A model generated the notes under the pieces. The model saw only the letters and a list, made by a program, of their open reading frames with translations. It was not told the DNA's origin and did no database searches. Of a stretch of DNA of 47,412 nt, positions 8,883 to 17,672 are shown in pieces. A program made the translations under genes and the position numbers. Source of the stretch: Candidatus Latescibacterota bacterium (lineage in GTDB: Bacteria; Latescibacterota; UBA2968); NCBI GenBank assembly GCA_022824945.1, contig JAJDYX010000046.1, forward strand, positions 1 to 47,412, read 5' to 3'. Each line of letters begins with the position of its first letter. Position 1 is the stretch's first letter.

Positions 8883-10649
8883 GTGAAACTCTCACAACCC
8901 AATGTGATTTTGATCATTACCGACGACCAGGGGTATGGCGATCTGGGCTGTCATGGCAATCCCGTTGCCCGGACGCCGAACCTGGACAGCTTGCACGGGG
9001 AAAGTATTCGGCTGATGGATTTTCACGTCGCGCCCATGTGTACGCCTACTCGCGGCCAATTGCTGACCGGACTCGATGCGGCACGCAATGGCGCTGTAAA
9101 CGTGAGCAGTGGACGCTCGCTTCTGCGACCAGATTTGCCGACTATGGCCGATATTTTCCGGTCGAATGGTTACAGAACGGGTGTGTTTGGCAAATGGCAT
9201 CTGGGCGATAACTATCCGTACCGTCCTCAGGACCGCGGTTTTGAGGAAAGTCTCTGGTTTCCATCCTCTCACATCAGTTCTGTGCCCGACTACTGGGAGA
9301 ACGATTACTTCGATGATATATACTGTCACAATGGCACTCGCGTGCGACAGGAAGGATACTGTACCGAGGTCTTTTTCGAAGCGGCAAAAGCGTGGATGCA
9401 AGCACGGATCGCGGCTTCAGAACCCTTTTTTACTTTTCTGCCGACCAATGCCCCTCACGCCCCACTTTTTGTGCCAACCGAAGACCGCGAGGCCATTGAG
9501 GCGGCATTTGCAGAGGATGAACACCAGTTGCCTGCACTTCCCAAAAATTTGCGAGAGAATATCATCCGCTTTCTCGCTATGATTCGAAATTTGGATACTC
9601 AGGTCGGTGCGCTTCGACGCTTTCTACAAGAACAGGGCGTAGATCGGAATACAATCTTGATTTTTATGACTGATAATGGCAGTACTTTTGGTTCTGTCTA
9701 TTACAATGCCGGGATGCGGGGTAAAAAGTGTGAGCTCTGGGAAGGCGGGCACCGGGTACCGTTTTTCTTGCATTGGCCAAATGGTGATCTGGGCGAACCC
9801 CGGGAGATTGAGGGACTGACTCAAGTGCAGGATATTTTGCCGACTTTGATTGAGTTTTGTGGGCTGGAACCGCCGGCCGAATTGCGTTTGGATGGGATTA
9901 GTCTATCTCCGGTTTTGCGGGGTGTGGAGCAGGTGCCGGAAGATCGCATGTTGACGGTGAATTACAGCCGTATGCCCGGGCAGCTGGACTACCCGACGCC
10001 TGACAGTCCTTCGTTCATAAGACGCGAGGGTGCTGCTGTGCTCTGGAAACGGTGGCGTTTGCTTGAAGGAACGGCACTGTATGATCTGGATAGTGACCCC
10101 GAACAGAATCTCGACGTTGCCGATCAGCACCCTGACATTGTCCGGCAGATGCAGGATCACCTGGATGCATGGTGGCGTGAAGTGGAACCGGTCGCCAATC
10201 AAGTGCAGCGGATTACCATCGGCAGTGAGGCCGAGAATCCGATGACGCTATCGGCCTGCGAGTGGCGGGATGTCTTTGTGGATCAGCAGCGGCAGGTGAG
10301 GACGGCTGCGCGGAAGAATAGTTACTGGCACTTGCTGGTTGAAGCCGCTGGCAAGTACACCTTTGAACTGCGGCGCTGGCCGAGAGAGAGCGGTCTCAAG
10401 CTGAGAGAGGCTTGCCAGGCGGTTCAATTGACCGACGGTGAATTGGGAGCGGGTATTGCGCTGCCGATTGCCAGAGCGCGTGTGCTGATCGGTGGACGCT
10501 TCTACGCCAGGCCCGTTAAGTTAGACGACCAGGGTATTGTATTTACCGTAGATCTGGAGCCGGGTCCCACGCTTTTGCACACCTGGTTCGACGACGAGCG
10601 CAACCAGCCCATCTGCGGTGCCTACTACGTTTACGTTACACGTCAATGA
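8883..10649 (+). CDS. Arylsulfatase with extra C-terminal beta domain
   Basis: A 588-residue sulfatase, longer than its neighbours. C53-T-P-T-R57 is the formylglycine site; IITDDQGYGDLGCHG, FGKWHLGDNYPYRPQDRGF and FMTDNGSTFG are the remaining core motifs. After the usual ending (LYDLDSDPEQNLDV, about residue 400-415) there are roughly 150 more residues containing YTFELRRWPRE, a C-terminal beta-sandwich extension commonly seen in arylsulfatases of Planctomycetes and related bacteria. The start is GTG 8883 with AAAGAGG upstream. No signal peptide is seen. The stop lies 10 bp before the beta-helix protein start, and GAGGAGAG within the gap serves that gene. Confidence 0.92.
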   Translation: MKLSQPNVILIITDDQGYGDLGCHGNPVARTPNLDSLHGESIRLMDFHVAPMCTPTRGQLLTGLDAARNGAVNVSSGRSLLRPDLPTMADIFRSNGYRTGVFGKWHLGDNYPYRPQDRGFEESLWFPSSHISSVPDYWENDYFDDIYCHNGTRVRQEGYCTEVFFEAAKAWMQARIAASEPFFTFLPTNAPHAPLFVPTEDREAIEAAFAEDEHQLPALPKNLRENIIRFLAMIRNLDTQVGALRRFLQEQGVDRNTILIFMTDNGSTFGSVYYNAGMRGKKCELWEGGHRVPFFLHWPNGDLGEPREIEGLTQVQDILPTLIEFCGLEPPAELRLDGISLSPVLRGVEQVPEDRMLTVNYSRMPGQLDYPTPDSPSFIRREGAAVLWKRWRLLEGTALYDLDSDPEQNLDVADQHPDIVRQMQDHLDAWWREVEPVANQVQRITIGSEAENPMTLSACEWRDVFVDQQRQVRTAARKNSYWHLLVEAAGKYTFELRRWPRESGLKLREACQAVQLTDGELGAGIALPIARARVLIGGRFYARPVKLDDQGIVFTVDLEPGPTLLHTWFDDERNQPICGAYYVYVTRQ

Positions 10650-10659
10650 GGAGAGAGCC

Positions 10660-11982
10660 ATGAAGACTGTATTGTTGATGATGACTGTGTTTGTAATGAC
10701 TGCGGTTGCAGAGGGGGCATACGAGGAGACGATGGATCCAAATGGGTTGACAATGAATCTGAGGACGGATTTCGGACTGGTCAATGATGGGGCTGAGAGC
10801 AATCAGAGTGAACGGCTGCAAAAAGCGATAGATGAGGTCTCGGCAAAAGGTGGCGGACGCCTGATCGTTCCGAAAGGAACCTATCGTTTTGCAAAAGTCT
10901 ATCTCAAATCGAATGTGCATCTGTTGATCGAGAAAGATACGGTTATCAAACCCTATTGGCCAGAAGGGACAAAAACCGTTGTTTTTATTCTGGACTTTGA
11001 GGATACGTCCGGAAAGGGGCCTAAGAAAAGGGGAGCAGAATTTATTGAGAATGTCAGCATTCGGGGGCTTGGCGGGCGGTTTATCGTGGATTATTCTGAC
11101 CGTGAAAGACGAGAGGGAGAAGGCATTCGCAGTGTCCTGTGCAGAATGGTCAGAAATTTTCTCATTTCCGACCTGGACATAAAAGATAACTTCACGGTTT
11201 ATTGCGGGTTGACGATGACTCCCACTAGATCACAAGACGAGAATGTGAAAAATTGGGAGATCTCTCGCGCAACCGATGGGACCATTCGAAATTGCCGCAT
11301 CTACAACGCCAGCCCGGGATATGGGCTTGTCCAGTTACACGGCGCGCAATCGTTGCACTTTGAGGACCTTTATGCAAAGGGGGGTGTCACTCTGAGGCTC
11401 GAAACGGGTGCTGTGGGAGATCATACGGCTGTCTTCAATATTACAGCCAGAAATATCACCAATGAAAATGGCCGATGTGCTGTCATGCTTGGACCTCACA
11501 GCGCGAACAATGGATTGGTTCATGTCGATGGCGTTACGGCCAGAAGCAGTACATATGCGGTCACCATAGGCCGCGGGAACGTCAAGAAGGCCGAACAGGC
11601 GAGGAATCCCGACGCGAAACCCGGACGCTTTGCCGACGGGTGTTCTATTAGAAATATCCACGCGGTTTTTGGGAAAGATGCGCAGGTAAAAACACATGAA
11701 ATGATGAATATTCCGGAAGAATACTACGATGATCTGAGACTCAGGAAGGTCACGAAATTCTTTGACGGGCCATCGATCGGGGCGGTGAAGGATTACACCA
11801 ATGGAACATATCGCGTCGATATCGAGAATGTGACCCTTGAAGGATTTAAGTATAACGCGGATAAGAAGATTTTGACGCCTGAAGATGCCAGGCCGGGTAA
11901 GTGGGGACAAGCCCTCAGAAAATGGAAGGCTGATCGAGGTATTCCCGTTGAATCCAGGGGAGTTAGGGATTCAGGGGAATAG
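10660..11982 (+). CDS. Secreted right-handed beta-helix protein (pectate lyase/GH28-like fold)
   Basis: A 440-residue protein with a signal peptide (MKTVLLMMTVFVMTAVAEGA). The mature N-terminus has the pectin-lyase-fold opening: DFGLVNDGAESNQSERLQKA, a GGGRLIVPKGTYRF turn and LKSNVHLLIEKD, as in GH28 and pectate-lyase-3 proteins. Later repeats (FENVSIRG-like, IENVTLEGF) fit parallel beta-helix coils. I cannot identify the GH28 catalytic Asp set with certainty, so lyase, hydrolase or epimerase activity stays open. ATG 10660 is chosen over the upstream GTG because GAGGAGAG precedes it and a signal peptide then begins at residue 1. It is a paralogue of the gene at 14517; the first ~200 nt are nearly identical between the two. 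Confidence 0.8.
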   Translation: MKTVLLMMTVFVMTAVAEGAYEETMDPNGLTMNLRTDFGLVNDGAESNQSERLQKAIDEVSAKGGGRLIVPKGTYRFAKVYLKSNVHLLIEKDTVIKPYWPEGTKTVVFILDFEDTSGKGPKKRGAEFIENVSIRGLGGRFIVDYSDRERREGEGIRSVLCRMVRNFLISDLDIKDNFTVYCGLTMTPTRSQDENVKNWEISRATDGTIRNCRIYNASPGYGLVQLHGAQSLHFEDLYAKGGVTLRLETGAVGDHTAVFNITARNITNENGRCAVMLGPHSANNGLVHVDGVTARSSTYAVTIGRGNVKKAEQARNPDAKPGRFADGCSIRNIHAVFGKDAQVKTHEMMNIPEEYYDDLRLRKVTKFFDGPSIGAVKDYTNGTYRVDIENVTLEGFKYNADKKILTPEDARPGKWGQALRKWKADRGIPVESRGVRDSGE

Positions 11983-12015
11983 CTTTATGGTAGAGACTGC
12001 GGACTAAACATCTGG

Positions 12016-14487
12016 ATGATAACCATGTTGAAAATTAGGCAAGCTTCCACTGTGCCTGTTCCAGACAAAGGAGCAGCCAGCTCAGTTCCCGCCAGCCGTT
12101 GGGAAGAGGCTTTTCTGACCGGTAACGGACGTATGGGAGCCATGTTGTTTGGGGATCCCCAGAACGAGACGCTGGTCGCCAATCATTGCCGGCTGTTTCT
12201 TCCGTTGGGGAGCCGTGAGATCGTTGCCGACCTTGTGGCGCACATGCCGGAAGCGCGGATGATCATTCGCGAGGAGGGGCACAGAGCCGCCTTGCAGTTC
12301 CTGGAGAAGAAGGCGCGAGAACAGGGCTTCCCGGGGATCATTCGCACCGACCCGCTGCATCCTGGTTTCTTCGTTCATATAAAACAGGGGATTGCTGGAG
12401 AGGCGCAGGATTACGTGAGGACGGAGGATTTTAGAAGCGGCGAAGTGGCGGTGCACTGGCGCGATGACCGCGCCCAATTTAGCCGACGCCTGTTCGTGTC
12501 GCGTCCAGATAACGCGATTGTGTTCGCTACTGCATCGGATAGAGAAGGTCAGATTGACTGCGAATTGGCGTTTCCTCTGCCCAGCCCTGTTGACCAGAAG
12601 ACAGAAGAAAAAAAGGGATGGCGGGTTGATGTCAGTTCCAGTTCTATTGTCTCTGAGCGCACAGTTTCCACTGAGCTTGTCACCTTTCACAACGTCTATG
12701 CCAGGGGCAAAGGTGGCTACGACGCAGCCGTGCGTATCTGCGTAGAGGGAGGACAAGCTGAAGTTGCCAAAGATCGCGTTGAGATTCAAGGCGCAGATCG
12801 CGTTTTGATGCTGATGCGGATCGTGCCCTGGAAGACGCCGATGCCGTTGCAGGAGACCTGGGCGTATTCTGCAGACCACCCGGACTTTACAGAAAGGCTC
12901 GGAAAATACGAACCTGTTCCCGCGCTGAGTGATAGCTCTGTCGTGCCGTATCTGAAGCAGGAAGACGCCGTGGCATTGATGGCGCAGCTTGTGGCGTCGT
13001 TGAAGACACTTGTCCCCAACTATGATAGGCTGTTTAAGGCCCATCAGATTGAGCATGCCAAATTGTTCGACCGCGTTTCTCTGGATCTGACAGGGGGCGA
13101 ACTCCGTCAGAAGACCAGCGAAGAGTTGCTCGCCATCGCTCGAAACGAAGGATATCTCCCCAACGCCTTAATGGAGAAGATTTACGATGGCAGCCGTTAT
13201 CTGTACATTTGCAGTGCGGGTGAACTCCCACCCAATCTCCAGGGGATCTGGACCGGCTCATGGCAACCCGCCTGGTCAGGCGATTTCACTCTCGACACCA
13301 ATCTACAACTGGCCTTGCAACACGCCTTTGCCGGGAGTTTGGGCGAGTTGATGGCGGGCTATTTTCGCATGATTGAGGACTTCTACCCAGAGTGGAAGCT
13401 CAACGCGAAGCGCACCTATGGTTGCCGTGGTTATATGACCAACGCGAGAGCCTCCAATACGGCTTTGCTTTTGCACTGGGGGAAATGGCCGGGCGTCTTT
13501 TGGACCGGGGGATGCGGGTGGCTGGCGCATTTTTTTTATGATCACTGGCAATTCAGCGGCGACGAGACATTTTTGAAGGAACGCACCGTACCCTTGCTCC
13601 GGGAGGTGGTCGCGTTCTATGAAGACTTTGTGCGGATCGATCCGGACACCGGGTGCTATGCGTTCATTCCGTCCTTTTCTCCGGAAACCGGTGGCGGCAT
13701 CACCTCGACCATGGATATCATGGTATGCAAGGATGCGTTGAGGAGCCTGATCTGTGCCTGCCGCATCCTCGACATCGAGCAGGATAGCATTCCCCGATGG
13801 GAAGCCATGTTGGCGAAACTTCCCGACTACAAGATCAACGGAGATGGTGCCCTTGCCGAATGGCCTTTTGAAGAAGGGCGAGAGAGATACACGCATCGCC
13901 ATCTCTCCCATCTTCATTCGTGTTATGAAGCATTGGACGATCCCGAACTTTGCGATTCGCCCGACTTATGGGAAGCCGCCCGGGAAGCTCTTCGGCGGCG
14001 CATTTATTCGGGGGGAGAAGTGTCTTCACATGGCCGCATGCATATGGGCCTTGCCGCGGCTTATTTACACATGCCAGAAGAGGCGTATGGTCGGCTTGAG
14101 GTCATGGCGACTGGTGGGTCGATGTACGCGAGCCTGATGTGCTCTCACGAGCCAGATGCGAGAATCTTCAACTTTGATGCCAACGGCGCTATGCCGGAGA
14201 TTTTGCACCGCATGCTTCTGCAGTCGCGCCCCGGATCGCTCGATCTGCTTCCGGCCATTCCAAAGGCCTGGTCACATGGCGAAATCCACGGCATGCGCGC
14301 GCGTCAGCAGATTACAATTGACCGCTTGGCCTGGGACCAGACAGTTCGCCATCTGAGTCTTCAACTCACCAGCGAACGAGACCAGAGTGTTGTTCTGCAC
14401 GTTCCCGGGGCTATCGACGGAGCGCCATGTCAGCGAATAATCGCTCTCAAGAAGGGCGAAACCGTCACGCTTGATATCGACTACTGA
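12016..14487 (+). CDS. GH95 family alpha-L-fucosidase/L-galactosidase-like enzyme
   Basis: An 823-residue protein of GH95 size and layout. Diagnostic stretches are LPPNLQGIWTGSWQPAWSGD (about 404-423), SFSPE557TGG with the likely general acid Glu, HRHLSHLHSCYEA, and FNFD721ANGAMPEILHRMLLQS with the Asp that assists the catalytic Asn in Bifidobacterium AfcA. The Asn pair of AfcA (N421/N423) corresponds to LD427TN429L here, so the first Asn is Asp while the second is kept. GH95 enzymes invert and release terminal alpha-L-fucose or L-galactose. No signal peptide. Starts ATG 12016 and 12025 both lack a clear ribosome binding site. It lies between the two beta-helix paralogues. Confidence 0.9.
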   Translation: MITMLKIRQASTVPVPDKGAASSVPASRWEEAFLTGNGRMGAMLFGDPQNETLVANHCRLFLPLGSREIVADLVAHMPEARMIIREEGHRAALQFLEKKAREQGFPGIIRTDPLHPGFFVHIKQGIAGEAQDYVRTEDFRSGEVAVHWRDDRAQFSRRLFVSRPDNAIVFATASDREGQIDCELAFPLPSPVDQKTEEKKGWRVDVSSSSIVSERTVSTELVTFHNVYARGKGGYDAAVRICVEGGQAEVAKDRVEIQGADRVLMLMRIVPWKTPMPLQETWAYSADHPDFTERLGKYEPVPALSDSSVVPYLKQEDAVALMAQLVASLKTLVPNYDRLFKAHQIEHAKLFDRVSLDLTGGELRQKTSEELLAIARNEGYLPNALMEKIYDGSRYLYICSAGELPPNLQGIWTGSWQPAWSGDFTLDTNLQLALQHAFAGSLGELMAGYFRMIEDFYPEWKLNAKRTYGCRGYMTNARASNTALLLHWGKWPGVFWTGGCGWLAHFFYDHWQFSGDETFLKERTVPLLREVVAFYEDFVRIDPDTGCYAFIPSFSPETGGGITSTMDIMVCKDALRSLICACRILDIEQDSIPRWEAMLAKLPDYKINGDGALAEWPFEEGRERYTHRHLSHLHSCYEALDDPELCDSPDLWEAAREALRRRIYSGGEVSSHGRMHMGLAAAYLHMPEEAYGRLEVMATGGSMYASLMCSHEPDARIFNFDANGAMPEILHRMLLQSRPGSLDLLPAIPKAWSHGEIHGMRARQQITIDRLAWDQTVRHLSLQLTSERDQSVVLHVPGAIDGAPCQRIIALKKGETVTLDIDY

Positions 14488-14516
14488 CAGACTTAGATTG
14501 ATTTAAGGAGAGAGCC

Positions 14517-15797
14517 ATGAAGTACGTATTGTTGATGACTGTGTTTGTAATGGCTGCGGTAGTGGAAGCGGCATACGAGGAGACGATGGATCCAAATGGG
14601 TTGACAATGAACCTGAGGACGGATTTCGGACTGGTTGATGATGGGGCTGAGAGCAATCAGAGTGAACAGCTGCAAAAAGCGATAGATGAGGTCTCGGCAA
14701 AAGGCGGTGGACGCCTGATTGTTCCGAAAGGGGTCTATCGTTTTGGGGGTATCAACTTGAAGTCCAATGTACATCTTTTGATCGAGAAAGATACGATTAT
14801 CAAGCCCTACTGGCCAGAAGGTACGAAGACCATTGTTTTTGGATTGGGTACAGGGAGGAATGCCGAATCTATAGAGAATGTCAGCATTCGCGGGCTGGGC
14901 GGTAAGTTTATTGTCGATTATTCAGATCGCGGAAGTGTGGCGGGGGAGGGCATACGGACGATTAACTGCAGAAAGGTCAAAAATTTTATGCTCTCCGATA
15001 TTGACGTTAAGGATAGTTTTACTACCTATTCTGCATTTATCTTTACGCCGTCCAGGGATAGGGATGTCGAAAGTGGGGGTGTCTTCAGGCCCACCGATGG
15101 TCTGGTGAGAAATCTCAGGAGTACGAATTCCAGTCCGGGTTATGGGTTGGTTCAGATGCATGCGGGGGAGACCATCCATTTTGAGAATCTCGAAGCCATT
15201 GGTGGTGGGGTGACTTTTAGACTGGAGACGGGTGCCGGAGGGCATAATGGCGGGGTGCATGATATTACGGCAAAGAATCTGTATTGCGAAAACGGCAGTA
15301 CTGCTGTGTTGCTCGGGCCACATAAAGCTCAAAATGGCGTTGTCAAAATCGACGGTGTGACTGTGAAGAGCTGTGCTTTCGCGGTGACGATGGGACCTGG
15401 TTACGTGGAGAAACGGAATCAGAGTGACGAGCATTATAAACCCGGTGTGTTTTCAGATGGGACTACGGTAAAGAATATCCATGCGATATTTGGGACAAAT
15501 GCGGCTATTGCACTCAAAGGGCTTGCAAATGTTCCGGAAGAATATCTGAAAGAGCTGCGGTTTGATGAGAATGACAGGAAGATCAAACGGGTCAGAGGTC
15601 CCTCAATCGGGGTTGTGAGAGACCGCACGGGGGATAGTTGGCATCCGATTATTGAGAATGTGACCAGCGAGGGTTTCAAATACAATAAAGGTATTATGAG
15701 TCTTGCCGAAAAACAGCCTCGAAACTGGAAAGCGCGGCTCAAAGGACTGCCGCTTCTTGAAGAGATTTTGCGAAATCAAAAAAAGCAGGAAGAATGA
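14517..15797 (+). CDS. Secreted right-handed beta-helix protein, paralogue of 10660-11982
   Basis: A 426-residue protein with signal peptide MKYVLLMTVFVMAAVVEAA and the same pectin-lyase-fold N-terminus as its upstream paralogue (DFGLVDDGAESNQSEQLQKA, GGGRLIVPKGVYRF, LKSNVHLLIEKDT). The two proteins are nearly identical over roughly the first 65 residues and then diverge, though the coil pattern is shared (ENVSIRGLGG, PGYGLVQ, ENVTSEGFKYN). AAGGAGAG precedes the ATG. Such proteins often cut or epimerise acidic or galactan polysaccharides outside the cytoplasm; the actual activity is not clear. The gap to the GH95 gene is 29 bp and to the next PhyH gene 17 bp, so they are probably one operon. 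Confidence 0.8.
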   Translation: MKYVLLMTVFVMAAVVEAAYEETMDPNGLTMNLRTDFGLVDDGAESNQSEQLQKAIDEVSAKGGGRLIVPKGVYRFGGINLKSNVHLLIEKDTIIKPYWPEGTKTIVFGLGTGRNAESIENVSIRGLGGKFIVDYSDRGSVAGEGIRTINCRKVKNFMLSDIDVKDSFTTYSAFIFTPSRDRDVESGGVFRPTDGLVRNLRSTNSSPGYGLVQMHAGETIHFENLEAIGGGVTFRLETGAGGHNGGVHDITAKNLYCENGSTAVLLGPHKAQNGVVKIDGVTVKSCAFAVTMGPGYVEKRNQSDEHYKPGVFSDGTTVKNIHAIFGTNAAIALKGLANVPEEYLKELRFDENDRKIKRVRGPSIGVVRDRTGDSWHPIIENVTSEGFKYNKGIMSLAEKQPRNWKARLKGLPLLEEILRNQKKQEE

Positions 15798-15814
15798 GAT
15801 AAGGAGATCAGCCC

Positions 15815-16669
15815 ATGCGCCCCGTCCATCCCCTTAACGATAGCGAATTGGAGGAGCATCTCGCCAATCTCGACTGCGATGGCTATACCATTATACGGAA
15901 CCAGATCGCACCTGAGTGCCTCGATCCTTTGCGCGACATCGCCCAGCGTGCCGCCGATGACTATATTGCCGCCTGGCGTGGCGGGATGAAGCTGTCGGAT
16001 GTGAATATCGGCGATAAGTACGGGAACCGCAAATTCGACCTGAATCCCAACGCCCGTGCCTGTTTTTTGTGGGGTGATGCGGCGATCGAATTGCTCGACC
16101 ACGACACTGTTCACGCGATCTGCGAGCCTGCCCTGGGTACCTATCACTTCTCCGACCTTGTCGCCAATACCCAACGCTACAACCCCGGAGAGCAGTCTGA
16201 AGGCATCCATCGCGATTTTCGCCCCGGCCTTACCGCGAATGGCAAGCACAGGGGCTTGTGGTTCTTTTTTTTGATTGACGGGTACACCGCTGAAAACGGT
16301 GCTACTTCGGTGATACCGGGTACCCATTACTTTAAGGCTGACGAAGATCCCGGGGTGCCGGATTCCAACCCAAATCACTACGGCAACAGAGTGCAGGTTA
16401 TTGGCGATCCCGGTGATCTACTGGTGGTCAACGCGGCCTGCCTGCACTGCGCCGGTATGAACCAGACCTTGAAGCCACGCCGTACGTTGAATGTCCGCGT
16501 GATGCAACCCGAAGGCAAATTTCACTACAATGCCTGGGAACTGGCCGGACCAGGGTTCCGAGCCAAAGCGAGTGCCCGGGTTGAGCGTTTTATGCAACCA
16601 CCGGCTGACCTCGTCGCGGAACTGCGTACCGATTGGGCAGTGATGCCGAGCGAGGATGAAGAGAATTAG
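15815..16669 (+). CDS. PhyH-family Fe(II)/2-oxoglutarate dioxygenase
   Basis: A 284-residue PhyH-type oxygenase. Ligands are H132-x-D134 (EGIHRDFRPG) and H211 (ACLHCAGMN), with R222 exactly 11 residues downstream as the 2-oxoglutarate contact. The N-terminal half has the usual DGYTIIRNQI segment. ATG 15815 has AAGGAGATC upstream. It closes the first + strand gene run and converges with a third PhyH gene on the opposite strand, their stop codons overlapping by 4 bp. Sequence similarity to that neighbour beyond the ligand motifs is low, so this is not a recent inverted duplication. Substrate unknown. Confidence 0.88.
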   Translation: MRPVHPLNDSELEEHLANLDCDGYTIIRNQIAPECLDPLRDIAQRAADDYIAAWRGGMKLSDVNIGDKYGNRKFDLNPNARACFLWGDAAIELLDHDTVHAICEPALGTYHFSDLVANTQRYNPGEQSEGIHRDFRPGLTANGKHRGLWFFFLIDGYTAENGATSVIPGTHYFKADEDPGVPDSNPNHYGNRVQVIGDPGDLLVVNAACLHCAGMNQTLKPRRTLNVRVMQPEGKFHYNAWELAGPGFRAKASARVERFMQPPADLVAELRTDWAVMPSEDEEN

Positions 16670-17514
16670 ACACCGCGCATGGGGTCGTTTTCTATTCTTT
16701 TGCACGCCATTTCAAACAGGTATTCGAACGGGGGGTTGAGGAATTCGGCATTGGGATCAACGCCGCTTGCTTCGAATATTTTTTCACCGCTTTTATCAAA
16801 GAAGAGCGTTCTCCGTCTGACCAGCCATCCGATGTTGTAAACAACTGCGATCATGTGGCGGTTGTGATCGGATGGATTTGGCACGCCGCGATGCCAGAGG
16901 CGCGAATCGCGAATCAAGATGTCGCCTTTTTGCAGGGTGGGCTGAATCGGTGGGGAAAAGGATCGGCGATCGGCTTCTGTTTCGTCTGTTACCGGGCGCA
17001 TGTCGAGGTGTGATCCCGGCCAGATTTGTGTCGATCCGTTTTTATCAGATGTGTCCTGGGGAAAGATGTTGACAATGAGCTGGGTTGCTGGATGGGGTTG
17101 GTCCTGTTCGCCCCAGAGGTGAACGCCGTCAGCATGAAGGGGTTGGAAGGTGCTGTTTGGCGTGTTTGTGTTGCCGTTGTAAAAGCAGCAGTAAAATTCT
17201 GTTCCCAGCATTTCTCGTGAGATCTGAACGGCATAAGGGTTGACGAGGATGTCTGGGGATAGGAATGGGTCGAATGGTGGAGGTCCTTGCTGTAAATGAC
17301 CCTGTACGCGACCCGCGCCACCCCATTTTTGTGATTCAATTAGCTTTGCAGAGTCTTCATCCATGCGCGTTTTGAGGGCGTCGAGTATCGCGTGATCCAC
17401 TACTTGCTCGATGATGACATAGCCGTCGTTCCGTATTGCCCCTATCGCATTTGCCAATTTGTCTTTTGCCAGTTTGCCGGAGCTTTGCTCTGTTGATGTG
17501 AGCGAAATGTTCAT
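16666..17514 (-). CDS. PhyH-family Fe(II)/2-oxoglutarate dioxygenase
   Basis: A 282-residue PhyH-type oxygenase and one of very few minus-strand genes in the window. Ligands: H127-x-D129 (PLHADGVHLWGEQ), H208 (SRLWHRGVPNP) and R219, again with the 11-residue spacing. The start ATG (17514-17512) is preceded by GGAAGGA at good spacing. Its 3' end overlaps the stop of the + strand PhyH gene. It is divergent from the sulfatase run starting at 17673, across a 158-bp AT-rich spacer that should hold both promoters. Substrate unknown; the repeated pairing of PhyH with sulfatases suggests a role in modified-sugar metabolism. Confidence 0.88.
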   Translation of the reverse strand: MNISLTSTEQSSGKLAKDKLANAIGAIRNDGYVIIEQVVDHAILDALKTRMDEDSAKLIESQKWGGAGRVQGHLQQGPPPFDPFLSPDILVNPYAVQISREMLGTEFYCCFYNGNTNTPNSTFQPLHADGVHLWGEQDQPHPATQLIVNIFPQDTSDKNGSTQIWPGSHLDMRPVTDETEADRRSFSPPIQPTLQKGDILIRDSRLWHRGVPNPSDHNRHMIAVVYNIGWLVRRRTLFFDKSGEKIFEASGVDPNAEFLNPPFEYLFEMACKRIENDPMRGV

Positions 17515-17672
17515 TTTTTGTCCTTCCCCTATGTTCTGTTGTTTCCACGGAAAATATATAGTATCATCTGGGGCATTGGTGTGTCAACCAGATTCATAGT
17601 GGTGCCAGAAGACAGTTGATATAGAGATGTTGTCGCATTAAATTGGCTCAGGTTTATTTAATGGAGAAGCGT
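17515..17672. promoter_or_regulatory. Divergent intergenic region, probable promoters for both gene runs
   Basis: AT-rich spacer between the minus-strand PhyH gene and the long + strand sulfatase run. Both adjacent genes point outward, so promoters must lie here or in the gene starts. A weak + strand candidate is TTGATA followed 16 nt later by TTAAAT (about 17615-17642). No palindromic operator was noticed. The promoter elements are tentative. Confidence 0.4.

Noticed and set aside
10618..10660. Upstream GTG start for the beta-helix protein
   Set aside because: It overlaps the sulfatase stop, has no ribosome binding site and would hide the signal peptide that begins at ATG 10660.
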